NCBI RefSeq assembly: GCF_000020725.1
Contig: NC_011146.1
Span: 62,001-126,000 of the forward strand
DNA: 64,000 bases
DNA from: Citrifermentans bemidjiense Bem
GTDB lineage: Bacteria; Desulfobacterota; Desulfuromonadia; Geobacterales; Geobacteraceae
Direction: 5' to 3'
Shown here: one piece after another, positions 1-9,481 of the stretch
How positions within the stretch are numbered: the stretch's first letter is position 1
Layout of the letters: each line of letters opens with the position of its first letter
The notes under the pieces: model-generated
What the model was told of the DNA's origin: nothing
What the model saw: the letters and a program-made list of their open reading frames with translations, nothing else
Databases searched by the model: none
Position numbers and translations under genes: made by a program

Positions 1-7
1 GGAGCAG

Positions 8-1636
8 ATGGCCACAGGCTCCAACCTCGAAGAGCTTTTGGGGGACATAGTCCGCTTCGTGGAGCAGGAAAGTCCCGGCGCGCTCTGCTCCGTGCTACTC
101 GTGGACGACTCGGGCACCCACCTGGTCCATGGCGCCGCGCCGGGCCTTCCCGACTTCTACAACCAGGCCGTGAACGGCCTCAGGATCGAACAGGGCATGG
201 GCTCTTGCGGCACCGCCGCCTTCACCAAACAGCGCGTGGTGGTCGAGGACATCGAGACCCATCCTTACTGGACGAATTTCAGGCTGGCGCTGGACGCCGG
301 CCTGCGCGCCTGCTGGTCCGAGCCGGTCCTCTCTCGCGAGGCGGAGGTTTTAGGGACCTTCGCCGTCTATTACCGGAGCTGCCGCAGCCCCAGGGAGGAG
401 GAACTTGCCCTGATCGAATCGGCGGCCCACATGGCAAGCATCGCCATCGGCAAGATGCGCAGCGAGGAGAGCCGCCAAAAGCTAGAGGAGCAGATGCGCC
501 AGATGCAGAAGATCGAGGCGATCGGGCAGCTGGCGGGGGGGCTTGCGCACGACTTCAACAACCTGCTCACGCCCATCTTCGTCTATGCCGACATCGCCAA
601 GCGGAGCTTTGCCCACGACGACCCCAACTGGAAGAAGCTCGACGGCATCCTCGTCTCGGCCCACAAGGCGGCGGACCTCACCAAGAAGCTCCTCTCCTTC
701 GGGCGCAAGCAGATGCTTACCATGGAAGTGCTGGAGCTGAACGAGGTGATCGCGTCGCTTCTGGACCTGATGCAGCGTACCATCAGGGCGAACATCGAGA
801 TCAGGACCAACCTGACAGATTGCGGCGCCCGGATCTTCGCCGACCGTGGGCAGATCGAGCAGATCCTGATCAATTTCGCCGTCAACGCCCAGGACGCAAT
901 CAACGGCAACGGCAGCATCGTGATAGAGACCGGTAACGTGACCATAGACGACGAGTTCTCCCGCATGAACCCCGGCATCAAGCCCGGCCCGCACGTGCTG
1001 CTCTCTTTCACCGACAATGGCTGCGGCATGGGCGAAGAGGTGCTGAGCCACATCTTCGAGCCCTTCTACACCACGAAACCTGTAGGGCAGGGAACGGGGC
1101 TAGGCCTTGCGACGGTGTACGGGATCGTGAAGCAGCATAACGGTTGGATCAAGGTGGAGAGCCAGGTAGGCAATGGCACGAGCTTCCTCCTTTATTTCCC
1201 GAGGCAGGCGGCAAAGGCGAAAATGAAGCAGGCGGAGCCTGAGAGCGCGGCAAAAATCGAGCAAAGCGACAGCCGGGCCACCATCCTGGTCGTCGACGAC
1301 AACGAGAGCATCAGGGAGATGGCCCTGGAGCTCCTCCAGGCCTCGGGGCACCATGTCCTGACCGCGGAAACGCCGGCCCTCGCGCTGGAACTGGTAGGGG
1401 AGCGCGCCGTCTCCCTGGACCTGCTGGTGACCGACGTGGTGATGCCGGAGATGAGCGGACCCGAGCTGTACGAGCGCCTGGCACTCCTTCAGCCGGGGCT
1501 CCCGGTACTCTACATCTCCGGCTATACCTTCGATGTGAAGGTGCATAACCCCAGGCAGCATCAGCAGGTGAGTTTCCTTCCCAAGCCTTTCACCTCGGAG
1601 AAGTTCCTGTCTGTCATAGACAAGGCTATTTCCTGA
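8..1636 (+). CDS. GAF-domain hybrid sensor histidine kinase with C-terminal receiver (5' end probably outside window)
   Basis: This is a cytoplasmic hybrid sensor kinase. A GAF domain (about residues 8-150) is followed by a short coiled segment, a HisKA domain with the phosphoacceptor His near residue 181 (GGLAHDFNN), a HATPase_c domain with N- and G-box motifs ([15 protein letters not shown]), and a receiver domain whose phosphorylatable Asp is near 476 ([11 protein letters not shown]). The reading frame is open to the first base of the window. The only in-frame ATG has no properly spaced ribosome binding site, because GGAG ends three bases before it. The true start and any further sensor domain therefore probably lie upstream. 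The ligand of the GAF domain cannot be read from sequence. No partner gene is adjacent. Confidence 0.88.
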   Translation: MATGSNLEELLGDIVRFVEQESPGALCSVLLVDDSGTHLVHGAAPGLPDFYNQAVNGLRIEQGMGSCGTAAFTKQRVVVEDIETHPYWTNFRLALDAGLRACWSEPVLSREAEVLGTFAVYYRSCRSPREEELALIESAAHMASIAIGKMRSEESRQKLEEQMRQMQKIEAIGQLAGGLAHDFNNLLTPIFVYADIAKRSFAHDDPNWKKLDGILVSAHKAADLTKKLLSFGRKQMLTMEVLELNEVIASLLDLMQRTIRANIEIRTNLTDCGARIFADRGQIEQILINFAVNAQDAINGNGSIVIETGNVTIDDEFSRMNPGIKPGPHVLLSFTDNGCGMGEEVLSHIFEPFYTTKPVGQGTGLGLATVYGIVKQHNGWIKVESQVGNGTSFLLYFPRQAAKAKMKQAEPESAAKIEQSDSRATILVVDDNESIREMALELLQASGHHVLTAETPALALELVGERAVSLDLLVTDVVMPEMSGPELYERLALLQPGLPVLYISGYTFDVKVHNPRQHQQVSFLPKPFTSEKFLSVIDKAIS

Positions 1637-1911
1637 AGCTTGTTCGACACATTTCCTTACTCTGCCGGCCCAACACTCTCAACTATCCCCGCCAATGGAT
1701 CTGTTTGCAATCGCCCCTGCCGCAGTTACTGTCTGCCCATTTGTGATGTTTAAGAATAATTAATTCATCCTTGATGTAGACATGCACTGTCGCTGTTGTA
1801 ACTTTTTTGCATCTGAACTTCGCAAGGTTACGCGGGACAAGGCGATTATCGTCCAGGCTCTGTCGGCTCAATGCAATGCCGGCACTGAATTTAATGCACA
1901 AGGAGGCGAAG

Positions 1912-2913
1912 ATGAAACGGGAGAAGCTAGTTGGGAAAGCTTTACTGCTGTTAGCGCTGGGCTCGGTGGGGACCTTGTCCGGATGTGCACACTACGAAGT
2001 AAACAACGGCCGCGGAAACATCCCGGGCTACTGGATCCGCTACGAGATGCAGGAGGCCGACCGCGCCATCGAGGCTGCGCGCGCCGACGGGAAAGCCGCC
2101 CTCTGTCCTGATCAATTCAGGGAGGCCGAGGCGGCGAAGAACAACGCCTACGACGTCTTCCGGGCCTGCCACACCGAGGAGGGGGCCGCCCTGGCGAAAG
2201 AGGCGACGGCGAAGGCCAAAGCGCTCTGCCCGCCGAGACCGGCCGAGCCCGCTCCCAAGCCGGTGGTCGCTCCGCCGCCACCGCCACCGCCTGCGCCCAA
2301 GGCTCCTACCGACACGCTGCTGGTCGAACCGGCTTCCGTGACCAAGGGTGAGACCGCCACGCTCAGCTGGACTTCCGCCAACGCCAACACCTGCGCCATC
2401 GAGCCGGGTATCGGGCCGGTCCAGACCGCCGGTACTCTCACCATCACGCCGAAGGACGATATCCTCTACACCCTCGTCTGCACAGGCCCCGGCGGCGCGG
2501 CAAGAAGCGATGCCAAGGTGGCGGTGACAGCTCCCCCGGTCCCTGTCCCGGTGCCGCCGGTCAAACTGTGCAAGCCGGCGGTGCTCAACGTCCATTTCGA
2601 CACCAACAAGTCCGACATCAAGCCTCAGTACCATGATGAGCTTAAGGCCCTGGCGGACTTCCTGAAGGAGTTCCCGAACGCCACCGGGACCATCGAGGGT
2701 CACACCGACAGCGTCGGCGACAAGGCCGCCAACATGAAGCTTTCTCAGCGTCGTGCCGACAGTGTCAGAAAATACCTGGTCGACAAGTTCGGCATCGCAC
2801 CCGAGCGCGTGAAGGCGGTGGGCTACGGCCCGACCAAGCCGGCGGCCGACAACAAGACCGCTGCAGGAAAGCAGAAGAACCGCCGCATCGAGTCGAACTT
2901 CCATTGCGACTAA
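1912..2913 (+). CDS. OmpA-family lipoprotein with Ig-like middle domain
   Basis: Predicted outer-membrane lipoprotein that binds peptidoglycan. The start ATG follows AAGGAGG by five bases. The signal peptide ends in the lipobox LSGC with Cys25. Next come a helical Lys/Ala-rich segment, a Pro-rich linker (about residues 105-130), an Ig-like domain (about 135-205, SWTSANANTCAIEPG) and a C-terminal OmpA domain (about 220-330) with the peptidoglycan-binding signature (GHTDSVGD, LSQRRADSVRKYL, NRRIE). The layout resembles Pal-type proteins with an added extracytoplasmic domain. The frame extends further upstream, but only this start has a Shine-Dalgarno site and a signal peptide. The gene faces the peptidase gene downstream and shares a terminator with it. 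Confidence 0.9.
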   Translation: MKREKLVGKALLLLALGSVGTLSGCAHYEVNNGRGNIPGYWIRYEMQEADRAIEAARADGKAALCPDQFREAEAAKNNAYDVFRACHTEEGAALAKEATAKAKALCPPRPAEPAPKPVVAPPPPPPPAPKAPTDTLLVEPASVTKGETATLSWTSANANTCAIEPGIGPVQTAGTLTITPKDDILYTLVCTGPGGAARSDAKVAVTAPPVPVPVPPVKLCKPAVLNVHFDTNKSDIKPQYHDELKALADFLKEFPNATGTIEGHTDSVGDKAANMKLSQRRADSVRKYLVDKFGIAPERVKAVGYGPTKPAADNKTAAGKQKNRRIESNFHCD

Positions 2914-2950
2914 ATAGTCGGATTCTAGTCTGGTACCAGCATCTTCCAGC

Positions 2951-3014
2951 TCTCCCCCTCCCTTGACGGGCCTGCGCGCCGTAGCGCTTCGGTCCGCGAA
3001 GGCGGGAGGGGGGA
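2951..3014. repeat. Partial copy of a dispersed CCCTCCCTTGACGGG repeat
   Basis: The segment CTCCCCCTCCCTTGACGGGC matches the left end of the longer repeats near 20327 and 33604. The right end, with GGCGGGAGGGGGG, is only loosely similar. I read it as a decayed copy of the same intergenic palindrome. Confidence 0.5.
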
Positions 3015-3025
3015 TTAGATCCAAG

Positions 3026-3064
3026 AAAAAGGCGCCCCCCGAAGTTCGGAGGGCGCCTTTTTTA
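3026..3064. terminator. Bidirectional rho-independent terminator
   Basis: GGCGCCC and GGGCGCC arms are flanked by an A run on the left and a T run on the right, so the hairpin can terminate transcription from both sides. It lies between the convergent OmpA-like and M28 peptidase genes. Confidence 0.85.
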
Positions 3065-3086
3065 GTCGCACTCGTTTACCCGCTGC

Positions 3087-4094
3087 TCACTTGCCCGCCA
3101 GTTCCTCGACCACCTTTCCGAGTCCCTGCACCACCCGCGTCATCCGGCCGTAGTCGATCCTGTCGGGAGTGTCTGAGGGCTCGTGGTAGTGGGGGTAGCG
3201 GAAAGGGGCGGTGTCGGTGACCATCAGCGCCGGGTACCCTTGCTGCCAGAAAGACCACTGGTCCGACCAGCCGATCCCCGGTATTCCTGCCGGAGCCGCC
3301 ACCCCCTCGGAGGGGAACTTGACGCCCCCCCTGCGAAAGGCGCCGATCGCCTGGCGCAGCAGCGACTGCGAATTCCAATTGCTGACGAAGCCGATGAAGT
3401 TGCCGGTGTCGGGATAAAAATGGCTCAGCGGCGCGGGGTAGCGCTGGCTCCCGGGCTGGTCCGCGTAGTAACCTATGGTCTCCAGCGACACCATCCCCAC
3501 GATCTTCTCGCGCCGCTCCTTGGCCCGCTGGGCGTAGACCACGCTCCCCATCTCCTCCCCCTGGAAATAGGGGGCCTCCTCGTTAACGAAGGCGACGAAG
3601 CGAACGGTGCGGGCGGGACGCAGGTTGGTGCACTGCCTCGCCAGTTCCAGCAGCGCCGCGACTCCCGAAGCGTTGTCGTCGGCGCCGGGAGTTCCAGGAG
3701 CCGAGTCGTAATGCGCGCCGATGACGACGATCTCCTGGGCCTCCGTCGTCCCCTTCATCTCTACTTCCAGATTCGCTACCACCTTTCCGTCCGCCGCGAA
3801 CGGCTGCTCGCTTACCGAAAGCCCGGCCTTGCGCAGCTCGGCTTTCACGTACTCGGCGGATTTGACCAGGGAGTCGTAATGCGCCACGTTGCGCTCTCCG
3901 ATGGTGCCGGAAAGTTGAACGACGTGTTGGCGCAGCCTATCGCGTAGCTGCAACTCCTCCCGTTCCAAGGGCGGGAGCGCCCCCCGGTAGGACTCCCCAG
4001 GCAATATGACCATGGAACCTCCCGCAATAGCGATAAGCGCCAAAAATAGCGCGCACCCCCCGGCACAAAGGGCCGGAAATTTCTTGTATGCCAT
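3087..4094 (-). CDS. M28-family zinc metallopeptidase, membrane-anchored or secreted
   Basis: Predicted extracytoplasmic aminopeptidase of the M28 family. The chosen start (MAYKKFP) is preceded by GAGGGGG; a longer frame reaches 4181 but lacks a ribosome binding site. An N-terminal hydrophobic segment (about residues 8-28) is an uncleaved anchor or signal peptide. Co-catalytic metal ligands are visible in GAHYDSAPG and GADDNASG, then NEEAPYFQGEEMGS with the general-base Glu, and a late His in YHEPSDTPDRIDY. At about 335 residues the length fits a single catalytic domain without extra modules. It stands alone, convergent with the OmpA-like gene. The substrate is not predictable from sequence. 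Confidence 0.88.
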   Translation of the reverse strand: MAYKKFPALCAGGCALFLALIAIAGGSMVILPGESYRGALPPLEREELQLRDRLRQHVVQLSGTIGERNVAHYDSLVKSAEYVKAELRKAGLSVSEQPFAADGKVVANLEVEMKGTTEAQEIVVIGAHYDSAPGTPGADDNASGVAALLELARQCTNLRPARTVRFVAFVNEEAPYFQGEEMGSVVYAQRAKERREKIVGMVSLETIGYYADQPGSQRYPAPLSHFYPDTGNFIGFVSNWNSQSLLRQAIGAFRRGGVKFPSEGVAAPAGIPGIGWSDQWSFWQQGYPALMVTDTAPFRYPHYHEPSDTPDRIDYGRMTRVVQGLGKVVEELAGK

Positions 4095-4314
4095 ATATCC
4101 CCCTCGCCTGCGTAGACGTCGCGCAGACCAGCTAAAGATAAAATCCAGCAACGGGTTGTCAACTGCCGCAGTTCCAGCCAACGGTATCGTCAGAGCTTAA
4201 GCAGCAGTGCGAAAATTTCCTGGTATAGTCTGATCATACTGACATAGCGCCTGTAACAGCAGGTACTAAAGCCAGTATATCGGCAACTGTTGATGACATT
4301 AACAAAAGGAAATA

Positions 4315-6432
4315 GTGAGCGTTATTATGGATCTGAGAAAAACACATTCAGTAATACTGACAGAAGGGGACCCCGAACAGAAAAGGTCCGAGATACTGGA
4401 TTACTTCCATGCCACCTTCACCATCGACGAGCGGCTCTATGAGACCCTGAAGGACGAATCGACCTTCTATCTTAAGGGGGACCACCTCCGGCATCCGCTC
4501 ATCTTCTACTACGGCCATACGGCTACCTTCTTCATCAACAAGCTCATCATCGCCCGGGTCATAGACCGGCGCGTGAATCCCCGCTTCGAATCGCTCTTCG
4601 CCGTCGGCGTGGACGAAATGTCCTGGGACGACCTGAACGAGTCTCATTACGACTGGCCCACCCCCGGCGAGGTGAAGCGTTACCGGGACCAGGTGCGCGA
4701 CCTGGTGGACGGCCTGATCAAGACGCTGCCGCTTACCCTCCCCATCACCTGGGAACATCCCTTCTGGGCCATCATGATGGGGATCGAGCACGAGCGGATC
4801 CACCTGGAGACCTCGTCGGTGCTGATCCGCCAGCTTCCCCTGGACCAGGTGCGGCGCCACGATTTCTGGGAAATCTGCCGGGAGTCCGGCGAGCCCGCGG
4901 CAAACGAACTGCTGCCGGTTGCCGCCGGGAGGGTGAGGCTTGGGAAAGATGAAGGGCATCCCCTCTACGGCTGGGACAACGAGTACGGAAGCCGCGAGGC
5001 GAAGGTCGAGGCTTTCTCCGCCTCGAAGTTCCTGGTCTCGAACCGCGAGTACCTAGCCTTCGTCAAGGCCGGGGGGTACAGGGAGCGGGGGTGGTGGACG
5101 GAGGAGGGGTGGAACTGGCGCAGCTTTAAGCAGGCGGAGCATCCTCTTTTCTGGGTGGAGCGCGAATGGGGGTGGGGGCTCAGAACCATGCTGGAGATCA
5201 TCGATCTTCCGTGGAACTGGCCGGTCGAGGTGAATTATCTGGAGGCGAAGGCGTTCTGCAACTGGCTCTCCGCTAAAAGCGGCAAATCGATCAGGCTCCC
5301 GACCGAGGATGAGTGGTACCACCTGCGCGACCTGGCGGGGGTGCCGGACCAGCCCGGATGGAGCCGGGCGCCGGGCAACATAAACCTCGAATACTGGGCT
5401 TCCTCCTGCCCGGTGGGCCGATTCGCCTTCGGCGATTTCTTCGACCTCATCGGCAACGTCTGGCAGTGGACGGAGACTCCCATCTATCCCTTCCACGGCT
5501 TCCGGGTCCATCCCTGGTACGACGACTTCTCGACCCCCACCTTCGACACGCGGCACAACCTGATCAAGGGGGGCTCCTGGATCTCGACCGGCAACGAAGC
5601 GACCCGCGATTCACGCTACGCCTTCAGGAGGCACTTCTTCCAGCACGCCGGTTTCCGCTACGTCGAAAGCGCGCATCCTGTCGAGATCCACGAGGACCCG
5701 TACGAGACGGACGCGCTTGCCGCGCAGTATTGCGATGCGCACTACGGACCCGAGCATTTCGGAGTCCCCAACTTCCCCAGGGCCTGCGCGGAGATCTGCC
5801 TTGAGTTGACCCGCGGGCGCTCCCGGGGGCATGCGCTCGACCTGGGGTGCGCCGTCGGGCGGGCCAGCTTCGAGCTTGCCCGGGGCTTTGACCAGGTGAC
5901 TGGGCTCGATTTTTCGAGCCGCTTCTTCCGCCTGGCCGCGAGGATGCAGGATGAGGGATTTCTCCGCTATGCGCTGCCGGAGGAGGGGGAGGTGGTTTCC
6001 TTCAACGAGCTGGAGCTGGCGGATCTGGGGCTTAAGGAGGTCAGGGAGCGGGTCGAGTTTTTCCAGGCGGACGCCTGCAACCTCCCCGACAAGTTCACCG
6101 GCTACGACCTGGTACTGGCTGCGAACCTGATCGACCGGCTATATTCGCCGCGCCGCTTCCTGGCGGCGATACGCGAAAGGCTCAACCCCGGCGGGCTCCT
6201 GGTGATCGCGTCCCCCTATACCTGGCTTGAGGAATACACGAAAAAGGACGAGTGGTTGGGAGGTTACCGGGAAGCGGGAGAACCGGTGTGGACTATAGAT
6301 GGACTATCGCGGGAACTTTTGCCATACTTCACGCCGCTCGGTGCTCCGCGCGAGATCCCGTTCGTGATCAGGGAGACGCGCCGCAAGTTCCAGTACAGCA
6401 TCGCGCAACTGACGGTATGGGAGCTTAAATGA
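4315..6432 (+). CDS. ovoA: 5-histidylcysteine sulfoxide synthase / 4-mercaptohistidine N-methyltransferase OvoA
   Basis: OvoA carries out the first and last steps of ovothiol A synthesis: iron-dependent oxidative coupling of cysteine to histidine, then N-methylation of 5-thiohistidine. The three domains are in the expected order. A DinB-like iron-binding domain (about residues 20-190) carries HxxxHxE as EHERIHLE. A formylglycine-generating-enzyme/sulfatase-modifying domain follows (about 200-450, GGSWISTGNEATRDSRYAFRR). A SAM methyltransferase domain is at the C-terminus (about 455-705, LDLGCAVGRASFELARG). The 705 residues match the full-length three-domain form. The GTG start follows AAAAGGA by four bases; an ATG 12 bases further in is an alternative. 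The stop overlaps the next gene's ATG (ATGA), so the two are translationally coupled. Confidence 0.93.
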   Translation: MSVIMDLRKTHSVILTEGDPEQKRSEILDYFHATFTIDERLYETLKDESTFYLKGDHLRHPLIFYYGHTATFFINKLIIARVIDRRVNPRFESLFAVGVDEMSWDDLNESHYDWPTPGEVKRYRDQVRDLVDGLIKTLPLTLPITWEHPFWAIMMGIEHERIHLETSSVLIRQLPLDQVRRHDFWEICRESGEPAANELLPVAAGRVRLGKDEGHPLYGWDNEYGSREAKVEAFSASKFLVSNREYLAFVKAGGYRERGWWTEEGWNWRSFKQAEHPLFWVEREWGWGLRTMLEIIDLPWNWPVEVNYLEAKAFCNWLSAKSGKSIRLPTEDEWYHLRDLAGVPDQPGWSRAPGNINLEYWASSCPVGRFAFGDFFDLIGNVWQWTETPIYPFHGFRVHPWYDDFSTPTFDTRHNLIKGGSWISTGNEATRDSRYAFRRHFFQHAGFRYVESAHPVEIHEDPYETDALAAQYCDAHYGPEHFGVPNFPRACAEICLELTRGRSRGHALDLGCAVGRASFELARGFDQVTGLDFSSRFFRLAARMQDEGFLRYALPEEGEVVSFNELELADLGLKEVRERVEFFQADACNLPDKFTGYDLVLAANLIDRLYSPRRFLAAIRERLNPGGLLVIASPYTWLEEYTKKDEWLGGYREAGEPVWTIDGLSRELLPYFTPLGAPREIPFVIRETRRKFQYSIAQLTVWELK

Positions 6433-7586
6433 CCAAAAAGTTCGACTTCGACGAGATCATCGACCGGCGCGGCACCTCCAGCGAAAAGTGGGACAAGTAC
6501 CGCGACCGCGACATCATTCCCCTCTGGGTGGCGGACATGGATTTCCGCTCCCCCCCCGCCGTCATCGATGCGCTACACGAGCGGGTGAGCCACGGCGTCT
6601 TCGGCTACACCGCCCCTTCCGAGAGCCTCGTCGAGGCGGTGCTCCAGTCGCTTAGGGACGAGTTCGGCTGGCAGGTGGCGAAGGAGTGGATCGTCTGGCT
6701 TCCCGGTCTGGTGACCGGGCTCAATGTCTCCTGCCGGGCGGTAGGTGCGGCGGGTGACGACGTCATCACCCTCACCCCGGTCTATCCCCCCTTCATGTCC
6801 GCGCCCCCTTTGTCCGGGCGAAATGCCATAAAGGTGCCGCTTCGATGCGAAGAGGGGCGCTGGGGTTTCAGCCTTGAGGACCTGGAGCGCGCGGTAACCC
6901 CCGCCACGAAGCTACTTTTGCTTTGCAGCCCGCACAACCCGGTCGGGCGCGTCTGGAGCCGCGAGGAGCTGACGCAACTGGCGCAGTTCGCGCAAAGGCA
7001 CGACCTGGTGATCTGCAGCGACGAGATCCATGCCGGCCTGGTGCTGGAAGAAGGGGTGCGGCATATCCCTCTTGCCACCCTCTCCCCCGAGATAAGCGCG
7101 CGCACCATCACGCTCCTTGCACCCAGCAAGACTTTCAACGTTCCGGGGCTCGGCTGTTCGTTCGCCGTCATCTCCGACGACACGCTGCGCCGCGCCTTCA
7201 AGAAAGCGATGGGAAGGATCGTCCCCCACGTGAACCTCCTGGGATACACGGCTGCCGAGGCCGCTTATCGGCACGGGGAAGAGTGGCGGCAGGAACTGAT
7301 CGCCTACCTGCGCGGCAACCGCGACTTGGTCGCGCGGGAAGTGGCGCGGATGCCGGGGCTGACCGTGGCGCCGGTGGAGGCGACCTATCTTTCCTGGATC
7401 GACCTGCGCCAGACCGGGATCGAGGACCCGGTAACTTTCTTCGAGGAGGCGGGGGTGGGCCTTTCCGGTGGGGCAGACTTCGGGCTCCCTTGCTACGTGA
7501 GGCTCAATTTCGGCTGTCGCCGCGACCTCCTGGTCGAGGCGCTGCGGCGCATGCGGGTGGCGCTGGAGGCGCGTACGGGAAACTGA
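6429..7586 (+). CDS. ovoB: PatB/MalY-type PLP C-S lyase, probable ovothiol lyase OvoB
   Basis: Fold-type I PLP enzyme of the cystathionine beta-lyase PatB family. Seen in the sequence are the N-terminal WVADMDF motif, the PLP-phenol Asp region (VICSDEIHAGLVL) and the Schiff-base Lys in LAPSKTFNVPGL. The 385 residues are typical. The family cleaves C-S bonds. Directly coupled to ovoA by a four-base overlap, it is best explained as the lyase that converts 5-histidylcysteine sulfoxide to 5-thiohistidine. The symbol rests on gene context. A general cystathionine or cysteine-S-conjugate lyase is the alternative. Confidence 0.82.
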   Translation: MTKKFDFDEIIDRRGTSSEKWDKYRDRDIIPLWVADMDFRSPPAVIDALHERVSHGVFGYTAPSESLVEAVLQSLRDEFGWQVAKEWIVWLPGLVTGLNVSCRAVGAAGDDVITLTPVYPPFMSAPPLSGRNAIKVPLRCEEGRWGFSLEDLERAVTPATKLLLLCSPHNPVGRVWSREELTQLAQFAQRHDLVICSDEIHAGLVLEEGVRHIPLATLSPEISARTITLLAPSKTFNVPGLGCSFAVISDDTLRRAFKKAMGRIVPHVNLLGYTAAEAAYRHGEEWRQELIAYLRGNRDLVAREVARMPGLTVAPVEATYLSWIDLRQTGIEDPVTFFEEAGVGLSGGADFGLPCYVRLNFGCRRDLLVEALRRMRVALEARTGN

Positions 7587-7609
7587 CACGACCACACAGG
7601 AGATATCGT

Positions 7610-8254
7610 ATGAAAAGGACAGATATATTTAAGATCACACTGGCAGGGATCGCCGCAATCGTGGCGGTTACCTTTGGAGCGCCACGTAATGCTGCAGCCC
7701 ATTGCGACACGCTCGATGGCCCCGTAATCCAGGATGCACACAAGGCGTTGGAGGCGAAGGACATCACCCCTGTTCTCAAATGGGTGAAAGCGAAAGATGA
7801 AAAGGCGGTCAAAGCGGCATTCAACAAGGCACTTGCCGCGAAAGGAGCTAATGCTGAAACTGCCCACCATAAATTTTTCGCAACCCTGGTGAAGATTCAT
7901 CGTGCCGGCGAAGGTGCTCCCTTCACGGGATTGAAACCAGCCGGAGAGGTGGAACCTGCGGTAGCCGAAGCAGACAAGGCCTTGGCCGGCGGTTCGGCTG
8001 ATGCACTGGTAAAACTGGTTACCGACGATGTCACGGCGGGCATAAACAAGCGTTACGAGCGTGCCGCTGCCGCCTACAAGCACAAGGATGAAAGCGTTGC
8101 CCAGGGGCGTGAGTTCGTAGAGGCGTATGTGGAGTTCACGCACTACGTGGAAAAGCTTCACATGGATGCTACCGGTAAAGGTGCTCATGGCGAACATAAG
8201 GAACCGGCCAAGGAGCACGGCGGCCATGCAGATCACGGCGCCGACAAGCACTGA
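7610..8254 (+). CDS. Secreted DUF6448-type protein with His-rich tail
   Basis: Predicted periplasmic protein of 214 residues. A signal peptide (about residues 1-30, ending APRNAAA) precedes a mature part beginning HCDTLDGPVIQDA. The rest is mostly helical, with many Ala and Lys, and the C-terminal tail (about 190-214) is rich in His, Lys and Glu. The opening HCDTLDGPV resembles the conserved start of DUF6448 proteins, which have no known function as far as I know. The start follows CAGGAGA by six bases. It lies 23 bases after the ovothiol lyase and before a strong terminator, so it is probably the last gene of that operon. The His-rich ends suggest metal binding; this is inference. Confidence 0.8.
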   Translation: MKRTDIFKITLAGIAAIVAVTFGAPRNAAAHCDTLDGPVIQDAHKALEAKDITPVLKWVKAKDEKAVKAAFNKALAAKGANAETAHHKFFATLVKIHRAGEGAPFTGLKPAGEVEPAVAEADKALAGGSADALVKLVTDDVTAGINKRYERAAAAYKHKDESVAQGREFVEAYVEFTHYVEKLHMDATGKGAHGEHKEPAKEHGGHADHGADKH

Positions 8255-8286
8255 CGGGCAGAAAGAGTCAGTTAGTATGAAAACAG

Positions 8287-8325
8287 AAGTGCCAGTTGCG
8301 ATTGCCGCAGCTGGCACTTTTTCTT
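8287..8325 (+). terminator. Rho-independent terminator of the ovothiol operon
   Basis: AGTGCCAG and CTGGCACT arms are followed by TTTTT. Almost the same hairpin, with similar flanking bases, recurs at 49960-49995 after glmS. Confidence 0.85.
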
Positions 8326-8363
8326 TAGCCTCCCTGATTGTTTTCTGGCCGTCGCTCGATGAG

Positions 8364-9047
8364 TCAGGCAAATGACCGTTCGAGGATCACCTCGCCAGGT
8401 CGTCGCTCAACTACAACGCTTTTCTTCTGATAGTCATAGGTGTAGGTCAGGTAGCAGTTCACTCTGGGATTGCTCAGTATCTTTGGGGTAAAGGCGATGA
8501 GGTTGGTGCCCGAGTATCGGGCGGATGGTGCCAGCAGGCCGGGGTGCTCTTTGTGAACTCGTTCGGCGATCTGCTGGGTGAGAGCGTAGCTGTCGGAAAT
8601 AAGTTCCGGATATCTATTTTCCTTCCCCACCAAGTCAATGAGGATCGCACGTGTCCTCACCAGATAGACGGCCCTTTCCCTCTTCAAAATACCGCTGATA
8701 CCTTCTATCTTCGATTCTTCCCTCACGGTATGGTAAAGCGTTTCATACAGTGTCGTTTCGAGATCCAAGGCGCCGTACCAGACCCCGAAGGATCCATTGC
8801 CATATCGGGACAAAAGGTATGGCTCATTGGTGAATGGGTAATCAATGGCAGTGGTGTAGTCGAATCCTCTTTCGATGACCCCGGAGGGGAGGCTTGACTT
8901 GACCTGGGCCTCAGCGTCGATCGCGTATTGAGTCGCTCCCTCATCAACTGTCAGGTCGTCAAATAGATCCTGCGATTCACGCAGGGAGACGATATTCCTG
9001 AACACATCATCGTCAAAATCCCTGACCTTATCGAACAGAACCTTCAC
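8364..9047 (-). CDS. RES-domain toxin
   Basis: RES-family toxins are NAD-degrading enzymes with an ADP-ribosyltransferase-like fold. The conserved Arg, Tyr and Glu region is seen as RYGNGSFGVWYGA and LETTLYE, and the late Ser as APSARYSGTN, across the 227 residues. The GTG start overlaps the TAG stop of the upstream antitoxin by one base (TAGTG), so translation is coupled and the antitoxin is made first. Within the family the usual effect is NAD+ depletion and growth arrest. I infer the same here from the motifs and the paired antitoxin. Confidence 0.88.
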   Translation of the reverse strand: MKVLFDKVRDFDDDVFRNIVSLRESQDLFDDLTVDEGATQYAIDAEAQVKSSLPSGVIERGFDYTTAIDYPFTNEPYLLSRYGNGSFGVWYGALDLETTLYETLYHTVREESKIEGISGILKRERAVYLVRTRAILIDLVGKENRYPELISDSYALTQQIAERVHKEHPGLLAPSARYSGTNLIAFTPKILSNPRVNCYLTYTYDYQKKSVVVERRPGEVILERSFA

Positions 9048-9454
9048 TAAAGCCCCCTGTAGTAGTCGAGGTAGCGAGAGACACGGGCCAAGCCGATGAT
9101 TCCCTGCTCCTTCATCACATCCAGTGGGCGCAGATTGCCAAAGGCTTCGTTGCGGCGATTTACCCAGGAGTAACGGATCTCCGGGTTTTGGGGGTACAAG
9201 AGCCGGAGTGCTTTATGAATCGCCAAGAGCCACCCCACGCGATCCAGAGTATCGCGTCCTTCCGGCAGAGCGTCACCTTTAGCGTACCGGGACAGAAGGG
9301 AACGGCTCTTTGCGCTCAACCCGAGCAGTTCAAGCTGATCGGCCGTCGTGAGCTCCCAAAGCCCGAAGAGTTTAATCACCATCTTCGCCAAAGCCGAACG
9401 CCCCTCGGGGCTTCGAAAGTCGTTGTTTCTTTGTTGGATCGCGCTGACTGGCAT
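9047..9454 (-). CDS. Xre/MbcA/ParS-type antitoxin of the RES toxin
   Basis: This 135-residue protein has an N-terminal helix-turn-helix part (about residues 25-70, LLGLSAKSRSLLSRYAKG) and a C-terminal MbcA/ParS (DUF2384) toxin-binding domain (about 75-135, ending FGNLRPLDVMKEQG). It sits immediately upstream of and overlaps the RES toxin, the standard order for this toxin-antitoxin class. Such antitoxins usually repress their own operon, and a palindrome in the promoter spacer (9486-9502) fits that. Confidence 0.87.
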   Translation of the reverse strand: MPVSAIQQRNNDFRSPEGRSALAKMVIKLFGLWELTTADQLELLGLSAKSRSLLSRYAKGDALPEGRDTLDRVGWLLAIHKALRLLYPQNPEIRYSWVNRRNEAFGNLRPLDVMKEQGIIGLARVSRYLDYYRGL

Positions 9455-9481
9455 GTTTTGGCCCCCCCTCTCTTGTGAATA

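Noticed and set aside
1807-1911. Upstream extension of the OmpA-like gene
   Set aside because: The extension would put 35 residues in front of a perfect lipoprotein signal peptide and has no ribosome binding site.
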